From: Chloroflexota bacterium
Lineage (GTDB): Bacteria > Chloroflexota > Dehalococcoidia > Lucifugimonadales > UBA3495
NCBI GenBank assembly: GCA_009840165.1
Contig: VXOG01000111.1
Span: 1 to 64,000 of the forward strand
Reading direction: 5' to 3'
DNA length: 64,000 bases
The translations under genes were made by a program, and so were the position numbers. The notes beneath the pieces are model-generated. The model was not told the origin of the DNA, ran no database searches, and saw only the letters and a program-made list of their open reading frames with translations. Of this stretch, positions 58,973 through 64,000 are shown in pieces (the first letter of the stretch is position 1; each line of letters opens with the position of its first letter).

Positions 58973-60514
58973 TTAATTGTACACAATTTGAAACGTCAAC
59001 CGTACTGCCTCTGACTCACCATTTTCGTCCCTTTGAACCCCTGCCCAGTTCGCTAACCGCAATCCGACTGCCCATGCGATTCCCTCAGGGGTGACGACCA
59101 GGGGGATCCTGTCCCGCCAGTTCCGGGGCAACCCGGCATCCGCGAACAAGTCCTGCAACTTGCGCCGGCCGGGCATGCCCAGCGGCTGCATCCGATCCCC
59201 AGGCTGCCAGGTTCGAACCGTCGCGCCTTCTGCCAGGGCAGACGGCGAAAGGTATGCCTGCATCGGGTCGCCGGTGTCTAGAGACGCGCCTGGCAGCAGC
59301 TTCGCGGTTTCCGCCGTAACCTCCCAGCCGCCTCGCCTGGTTACGCCGACGGCTATGGGACCCCAGGGCAGGGTAATCCTGAAGTCGCCCGGCCAGTCCG
59401 GGTACGGGCAGTCATCGGGAATTTCCGCAGGTTGAATTTTCAACCATTCGCCATCCGCGCGGGCTGTGTAGCTGCCGGGCAGCATTACGGTTTTGCCGGA
59501 TGCGTTCCCCCTGGCGATGTGCGCCATGTGTTGCAGGTGGCCTTCCGTCAGACGCTTGCTGTCGCCCGTTACCGATGTCCATGCTCGTCGCAAAAGGAGC
59601 GCTTGCAAGGCGGGATGCAGGTCGGTAAGTCTGCCTCGGCGCAACCGCAGCATCCCGTTTGCATCCACTCCTTCGGGCGCAACGGCCGGCCAATGTTCTT
59701 CGGTGCACGCTTCCAGAAAATCCAGTTGTGTGGCGGCGGTTCTAGCCAGCCGCCCCAGCGCGTGGACTATGCGCGGATTCAGTTGTTCCGCCAATGCGGG
59801 CATCAGGTTCATCCGCACCCGATTGCGCGCAAAATCCTCCATGTAGTTGGTAGAATCGTCCCGGTAGCCGGCGTGCGGCATCGCGCTGTATGCGATGGTG
59901 TCGGCCCTTCGGACTCCAAGCAGCGGTCGCCACAGTCGCGGCGCCGGATCGACTCCGGGATACGGCCATGGGGAGATTTCAGTCATCCCCCGCAGCCCGT
60001 GCATCCCGCTGCCCCTGGCAATATGCAGCAGGATTGTTTCGGCCAGGTCGTCGGCGGTATGGGCCACTGCGACGAATCTCGCGCCGGTTTCACGGGCGAC
60101 CCGCTCCAGGAACTGGTAACGCAGATCCCGCGCCGCCTGTTCGAAAGAGCTTACGCCACGCTCCCGCTGATATGAAGCAACGTCCACCTCTTCGACCGTT
60201 AATTCAAGGCCCCTATCGGCACATAAATCCCGAACGAATTGGGCGTCGTCATATTTCTCTTGACCCCGGAAGTCGTGAATCAAATGCGCAGCGTGCCGTT
60301 GGAAGCGGATTCGCAGTGTCTGCTGGATTCTCCCCAACATGTCCAACAGGGCGGTGGAATCCGGCCCTCCCGATACGCCCACCACCACCGTGTCGGTTGG
60401 GAGCAGGTCCAGGCGACGGGCTGACTCCAGCACCTGGAAGTGCATTCTTATCACCGGGCTTGGCCGGGGAAACGACTCGCGGAACCCTCGATATCGGCGG
60501 CTTCGGCGCGACAT
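58973..60514 (-). CDS. tilS: tRNA(Ile)-lysidine synthase
   Basis: The 513-residue N-type ATP pyrophosphatase has the PP-loop VVGVSGGPDSTALLDML (SGGPDS at 48-53), HTADDLAETILLHIARGSGMHGLRGM, and the C-terminal TilS domains with LGMPGRRKLQDLFADAGLPRNWRDRIPLVVTPEGIAWAVG. It lysidinylates C34 of tRNA-Ile(CAU) so that it reads AUA. An ATG at 60445 is a possible alternative start. It is 10 bases downstream of the phosphoglycerate-mutase-like gene and runs in the same direction. Confidence 0.93.
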   Translation of the reverse strand: MSRRSRRYRGFRESFPRPSPVIRMHFQVLESARRLDLLPTDTVVVGVSGGPDSTALLDMLGRIQQTLRIRFQRHAAHLIHDFRGQEKYDDAQFVRDLCADRGLELTVEEVDVASYQRERGVSSFEQAARDLRYQFLERVARETGARFVAVAHTADDLAETILLHIARGSGMHGLRGMTEISPWPYPGVDPAPRLWRPLLGVRRADTIAYSAMPHAGYRDDSTNYMEDFARNRVRMNLMPALAEQLNPRIVHALGRLARTAATQLDFLEACTEEHWPAVAPEGVDANGMLRLRRGRLTDLHPALQALLLRRAWTSVTGDSKRLTEGHLQHMAHIARGNASGKTVMLPGSYTARADGEWLKIQPAEIPDDCPYPDWPGDFRITLPWGPIAVGVTRRGGWEVTAETAKLLPGASLDTGDPMQAYLSPSALAEGATVRTWQPGDRMQPLGMPGRRKLQDLFADAGLPRNWRDRIPLVVTPEGIAWAVGLRLANWAGVQRDENGESEAVRLTFQIVYN

Positions 60515-60524
60515 CGCAGTCGCC

Positions 60525-61151
60525 CTAATACCCGACGCGAATGGCCGGGCTCAGGTGGTCAACGGCGTTGTAGCCGTTCAGGCGTCGCCCACGTCTCCCG
60601 GTGGTGATGGTGGTCCGGCTGCCCAGCGATAGGTCCATGTGGTTGATGTTCGCCAGCGGCAGGTCCAGCACGGCAGCAACGATGCAACGGATGGTGAAAT
60701 TGTGCGTAACGGCGATAACCGTGTCGTCGGCGCCGTATCGCTCGTCAAATTCGTCAATGGCCGCCACTGCTCGCTGTTGAACGTCGCCCAGCGACTCGCC
60801 GTTGGGCATGGTTACGCTGCTGGCATCGCGCCGCCAGCCCTGGTACAAATCGGGCCATCCGTCGCGCATCTGCTGAATGGTCACGCCTTCCAGCGCGCCC
60901 ATATCCATTTCGGTGATGCGTGGCTCTATGGTAATCGGCAGGCCGGTGAATGAACTGATCTGGCAGGCTACGTCCCGCGCCCGAGACAAGGGGCTTGAAT
61001 AAATAGCCGACGGACTCCACGCGAGGCTTGCAATGCCCAGCTCCCGGGCCTGGCGGCGACCCAACGGTGTCAGCGTGGAATCCGTGGAACCTTGCAGCCG
61101 GCCGGCCGCATTGATGTCAGTTTCGCCGTGGCGCAGCAGGTGCAGCCTCAT
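60525..61151 (-). CDS. Histidine phosphatase (phosphoglycerate mutase family)
   Basis: The 208-residue protein has the phosphohistidine motif LLRHGETDINAAGRLQG (RHG at 8-10) and the second catalytic His in TVIAVTHNFTIRCIV. Substrates vary (sugar phosphates, alpha-ribazole phosphate, phosphoserine). The context does not point to glycolysis. Its ATG overlaps the stop of the CNNM-type transporter gene (ATGA), and tilS follows 10 bases later, so the three form a minus-strand operon. Confidence 0.8.
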   Translation of the reverse strand: MRLHLLRHGETDINAAGRLQGSTDSTLTPLGRRQARELGIASLAWSPSAIYSSPLSRARDVACQISSFTGLPITIEPRITEMDMGALEGVTIQQMRDGWPDLYQGWRRDASSVTMPNGESLGDVQQRAVAAIDEFDERYGADDTVIAVTHNFTIRCIVAAVLDLPLANINHMDLSLGSRTTITTGRRGRRLNGYNAVDHLSPAIRVGY

Positions 61152-62530
61152 TCCGCAGAATCTCCATTGGGCTGGGCAATTCGCTCCAGACGAACGCGGT
61201 TGATCCGGGCGCCGACCATCTCGGTGACCGTCACCGCCAGCCCCGCCGTGCGCACAGTATCGGAGACCCTGGGAATTTCACCCTCACGTTCGTACAGTAT
61301 GAGTCCGGCGATGGTTTTGTACTCGCCCTCCGGCAACGCAATACCCGAGGCCTCTAGTCGATCGTTGATTTCGATGATGGTTACTCCACCGTCCATGACG
61401 TATCCGCCATCATCCAGTTCCACGATGCTGGATTCCGCTTCCTGGGATGGCGGGTCGTCGTCCACCAGGGTGCCGACGATAACGCTGGTCAGTTGTTTCA
61501 AGGTCACCAACCCGGCGATGCCGCCGTACTCATTAGTGACGAGCATCATGGACAGCCGCTTATCCTGCATGGTGTCGAAAGCGTCAGATACCGTCACGGT
61601 CTCGGGGATGAAATCGACGTCGCGCATGGTTTCGGTAACCGGATCCCCAAGACTGATTTGTCCCCGGCCTTGCGCTATCAGCACTTCCTTATTGGACAGG
61701 ACTCCCAGCACCGTTTCCTGGCTGCCTTCATAAACCGGAAACCTGGTGTGGCTGTGCTCCGCATACAGCTCAAGGAACTGCTGCATGGTGGTTCCTCTTT
61801 CGATCCACACGATTTCCGTGCGCGGCGTCATAATTTCGCTGAGCCGTCGGTCTCGGAAGTGAAACACCCGGTTCAACCGTTCCGCCTGCTCAGACTCCAC
61901 CGTCCCCTGCTCCCGGGACAGGTCGATCATCATGCGCAATTCCCCCTCGGTGAAGGTGGTTTGCCACCCGTCCTGTTCGGTGCGCAGAATTTTGTAGATG
62001 AGCTTCGGCGCCGCCGTAAAAAAGTATATGAACGGGGTGCATGACCACATGGCCCAGCCAACGGGCCGTGCGGCAACCAACGACCACCGTTCGGAGTAGG
62101 TAGCGGCAAGGGTTTTGGGAGTGATTTCGCCAAAGATGGAGATGACCACCGTCATTATCACACTGGTCAGCAAGGCCGCGTATGCCGAACCCTGTAGAGC
62201 TTCCGTAGCCAAAGCGGTTCCGATGGCGGTGGCGAAGATCGTGAAAGCGTTTTGACTAAGCAGGATGGTGGCGAAGAACTTTTCGTGTTGGGAGAGTACC
62301 CGGTCCACCGCCCTCGCTGCCGCATTGCCCTGTTCCACCAGGAAACGGACGCGGATTTTATTGACCGCGATTAACGCAGACTCGGCGCTGGTAAAGAAGG
62401 CTACCCCGAGGAAGCTGACGAAAAGCAGTGCGACCTGGACGCTCAAAGGGATGACGAACTCACCATCAACAAGGCCAGCCTGCAAAAAAACGACGCACCA
62501 GGATAAACCATCAGGCGCAATGTCCAACAT
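61148..62530 (-). CDS. CNNM/CorC-family transporter with CBS domains
   Basis: The 460-residue protein has a DUF21 (CNNM) membrane domain with four segments (FVSFLGVAFFTSAESALIAVNKIRVRFLVEQGNAAARAV, SQNAFTIFATAIGTALATEAL, TVVISIFGEITPKTLAATYSERW), a CBS pair (IMTPRTEIVWIERGTTMQQFLELYAEHSHTRFPVYEG ... MLVTNEYGGIAGLVT) and a CorC_HlyC domain at the end. It is known as a magnesium or cobalt transport-related family in the inner membrane. It is the first gene of the operon with the phosphatase and tilS. Confidence 0.85.
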   Translation of the reverse strand: MLDIAPDGLSWCVVFLQAGLVDGEFVIPLSVQVALLFVSFLGVAFFTSAESALIAVNKIRVRFLVEQGNAAARAVDRVLSQHEKFFATILLSQNAFTIFATAIGTALATEALQGSAYAALLTSVIMTVVISIFGEITPKTLAATYSERWSLVAARPVGWAMWSCTPFIYFFTAAPKLIYKILRTEQDGWQTTFTEGELRMMIDLSREQGTVESEQAERLNRVFHFRDRRLSEIMTPRTEIVWIERGTTMQQFLELYAEHSHTRFPVYEGSQETVLGVLSNKEVLIAQGRGQISLGDPVTETMRDVDFIPETVTVSDAFDTMQDKRLSMMLVTNEYGGIAGLVTLKQLTSVIVGTLVDDDPPSQEAESSIVELDDGGYVMDGGVTIIEINDRLEASGIALPEGEYKTIAGLILYEREGEIPRVSDTVRTAGLAVTVTEMVGARINRVRLERIAQPNGDSAE

Positions 62531-62648
62531 CGGGGCGATCTACCTCCCTGCGCTGTATTGGGTCCGGGGATGGGTTCATCCACCGAACCCGATTTTGATT
62601 ATTCACGCGCAACATATCATAGCCAATCCCCAGGCGCAAAATCGCCCC

Positions 62649-62657
62649 TGCTATAAT
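62649..62657 (+). promoter_or_regulatory. Extended -10 promoter of tsaD
   Basis: TGCTATAAT is a perfect extended -10, 83 bases before the ATG at 62740; the -35 is weak. Confidence 0.5.
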
Positions 62658-62696
62658 CGTAGGACTTTCGGTTTTTCCAAAGCCCTTACTCATCAT

Positions 62697-62714
62697 ACCG
62701 GCGAAAGCCGGAAT
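62697..62714. repeat. REP-like palindrome core
   Basis: ACCGGCGAAAGCCGGAAT, the stem-loop core of the REP-like motif without its flanks, in the tsaD leader. Confidence 0.55.
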
Positions 62715-62739
62715 TTAAGAAATCTTTGCGGCACAAACT

Positions 62740-63840
62740 ATGCTCATTCTAGGGATCGAAACATCCTGCGACGAAACGGCGGTCGGCATTGTCGAAGACG
62801 GTCGAACTTTGCGTTCCAACGTGATGGCCTCACAGGCGGCCATCCACGCTGCTCACGGCGGCGTCGTGCCAGAACTCGCTTCGCGCCAGCATATCCGGGA
62901 TATGCAACCGACCCTAAACCGGGCGCTAAGTGAGGCCGGCGTGACCCTCGACCAGATCGACGCTGTCGCCGTAACCCATGGGCCGGGCCTGGCCGGCGCG
63001 CTCATCAGCGGAGTCAACACCGCAAAGTCTCTCTCCCTCACGCTGGATCTGCCCCTGATCGGTGTCAACCACCTGGTGGGCCACATCTATGCCGGGTGGC
63101 TGGCTGCGGTTGACCGGGCGCCATCGGAAGACCCGGGGTTCCCCCTAGCCTGTTTGGTGGCTTCCGGGGGCCATACGGACCTGGTGCTCATGGAGGGACA
63201 CGGCAAATATCGGCTGGTGGGACGCACGCGCGACGACGCGGCCGGCGAAGCTTTCGACAAGGCTGCCCGCATCCTGGGCCTGGGGTTCCCCGGCGGCCCG
63301 GAAATTCAAAAGGCTGCTGAATCGCTGGCGGATTTTGAGGAATACCGCGGCGGCGCTGATGAAGCCCTGACCTTGGCATCAACTCCGTTGCCGAGGGCCT
63401 GGATGCGGGGGACTCTGGACTTCAGCTTCAGCGGCGTGAAGACGGCCATGCTGCACCGTGCCCAGGATACCGGATTATATCCTCCACCGGAGCTCGATTC
63501 GCCGGAGTCCGACTCGCCGGACGCTGCGCGCCTGGTAGCCCTCTTGTCCGCTGAGTTTCAGGAATCACTGGTGGATGTAATGACCGCCAAGTTGCTGACG
63601 ATGGCGGAGCAGTATGGGGCCCGGGGCCTGGTGTTGGGCGGGGGAGTTACGGCCAACGCGCGACTGAGGCAGCGTGTCCTATCCGATTCCCCGCTCCCTG
63701 CCGTCATCCCACGCCCGGCGCTTTGCACCGACAACGGAGCGATGATTGCCGCCGCCGCGTTCTACCAATACCAGCGGGGAGACGTATCGGATCTCACGCT
63801 GGACGTTGACCCTTCACTGGGTTTCGACTTGGCTGCCTGA
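62740..63840 (+). CDS. tsaD: tRNA N6-adenosine threonylcarbamoyltransferase
   Basis: The 366-residue ASKHA protein has LGIETSCDETAVGIVEDG, the metal ligands His111 and His115 in NHLVGHIYAGW, VASGGHTDLVLMEGHGKYRLVGRTRDDAAGEAFDKAARILGL, and CTDNGAMIAAAA with the final Asp. It transfers threonylcarbamoyl to A37 of ANN-decoding tRNAs, with TsaB and TsaE encoded elsewhere. Length is slightly longer than usual because of an insert around residues 245-260. The start codon has no clear ribosome-binding site. Confidence 0.95.
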   Translation: MLILGIETSCDETAVGIVEDGRTLRSNVMASQAAIHAAHGGVVPELASRQHIRDMQPTLNRALSEAGVTLDQIDAVAVTHGPGLAGALISGVNTAKSLSLTLDLPLIGVNHLVGHIYAGWLAAVDRAPSEDPGFPLACLVASGGHTDLVLMEGHGKYRLVGRTRDDAAGEAFDKAARILGLGFPGGPEIQKAAESLADFEEYRGGADEALTLASTPLPRAWMRGTLDFSFSGVKTAMLHRAQDTGLYPPPELDSPESDSPDAARLVALLSAEFQESLVDVMTAKLLTMAEQYGARGLVLGGGVTANARLRQRVLSDSPLPAVIPRPALCTDNGAMIAAAAFYQYQRGDVSDLTLDVDPSLGFDLAA

Positions 63841-64000
63841 ACGTTCCCCCGGTCTTCCCGAACTTTCCCGATCTTGCCATTGCGATTGCATCGACGACAC
63901 GGAGTGCGCGAAGGCCAACAGATCGGCATTACGGGTGGAACACTCCATTTCAATGTTCCAATTGGCGCCGTAGATGTGTATAGCGGCGCCTCCCGACTGG
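63814..64000 (-). CDS. Partial gene running off the right edge
   Basis: On the minus strand an open frame enters from the window edge and ends at TGA 63814, overlapping the last codons of tsaD by 27 bases. About 60 residues are visible (GAAIHIYGANWNIEMECSTRN, then DLLAFAHSVSSMQSQW). Its third-position GC matches the neighbouring genes, which supports coding. I cannot name the family from this C-terminal piece. Confidence 0.4.
   Translation of the reverse strand, partial: QSGGAAIHIYGANWNIEMECSTRNADLLAFAHSVSSMQSQWQDRESSGRPGERSGSQVETQ

Noticed and set aside
63746..63973. A 75-residue plus-strand open frame at the tsaD end
   Set aside because: It overlaps tsaD in another frame; the minus-strand frame has better codon use.
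1..64000. tRNA, rRNA and CRISPR features
   Set aside because: I looked for T-loop-like GGTTCGAATCC patterns and regularly spaced direct repeats and found none that form a cloverleaf or an array; a covariance-model scan would be decisive.

Overview
This window is a dense, GC-rich bacterial chromosome segment with about 60 protein genes, no rRNA, no recognisable tRNA, no CRISPR array and no transposase. The gene content fits a heterotrophic member of the Chloroflexota, probably near Dehalococcoidia/SAR202. The reasons are an F420-dependent reductase, a nickel superoxide dismutase, a siroheme-decarboxylase route toward haem, a fused AccD-AccA carboxyltransferase, a split MetH, and many CoA-transferases, acyl-CoA dehydrogenases and enoyl-CoA hydratases. 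The taxon is an inference from gene families, not from a marker alignment.

Layout. 0-7 kb: mixed metabolic genes (F420:NADP reductase, two paralogous VOC proteins, a PIG-L deacetylase, a PEP mutase-like lyase, an aquaporin) and a compact methyltransferase/nuclease-like pair. 7.2-18.8 kb: one long plus-strand tetrapyrrole operon: MerR-type regulator, fused AhbA-AhbB siroheme decarboxylase, precorrin-2 dehydrogenase, hemA, hemC, cobA-hemD fusion, hemB, a HicAB toxin-antitoxin pair, hemL, then recQ. It covers glutamyl-tRNA to siroheme and on to didecarboxysiroheme; no hemE/F/G/H is present here. 18.8-33 kb: Ni-SOD and a CoA-thioester catabolic region (CoA-transferase genes in the order A, B*-A fusion, B; two enoyl-CoA hydratases; PHP protein; acyl-CoA ligase; KPR-type reductase; ThDP enzyme; two family III CoA-transferases). 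33-36 kb: an unknown overlapping gene pair and leuCD. 36-39 kb: a secreted 25-repeat leucine-rich-repeat protein broken by a one-base frameshift. 39-48 kb: cation/proton antiporter, M1 aminopeptidase, two tiny genes, split methionine synthase. 48-51.5 kb: Ppx/GppA phosphatase with two thymidylate-kinase-like genes, the second with Arg in place of the P-loop Lys. 51.5-56 kb: acyl-CoA dehydrogenase pair and an N-acyl-D-amino-acid deacylase-like amidohydrolase. 56-64 kb: SufT-like protein, Mrp ATPase, fused AccDA, tilS, histidine phosphatase, CNNM/CorC transporter, tsaD and a partial gene at the edge.

Three families of short palindromic repeats recur between genes: a REP-like element (centre CCGGCGAAAGCCGG), a GGGGCG...CGCCCC hairpin, and a CCTCTCCC...GGGAGAGG hairpin. 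A 144-bp nested palindrome with perfect 17-bp inverted ends lies at 30.3 kb and looks like a small non-autonomous mobile or structural element. The most unusual gene-level observations are the CoA-transferase cluster with a subunit lacking its catalytic Glu, the Ppx-kinase-kinase module, and the small methyltransferase/PD-(D/E)XK pair.
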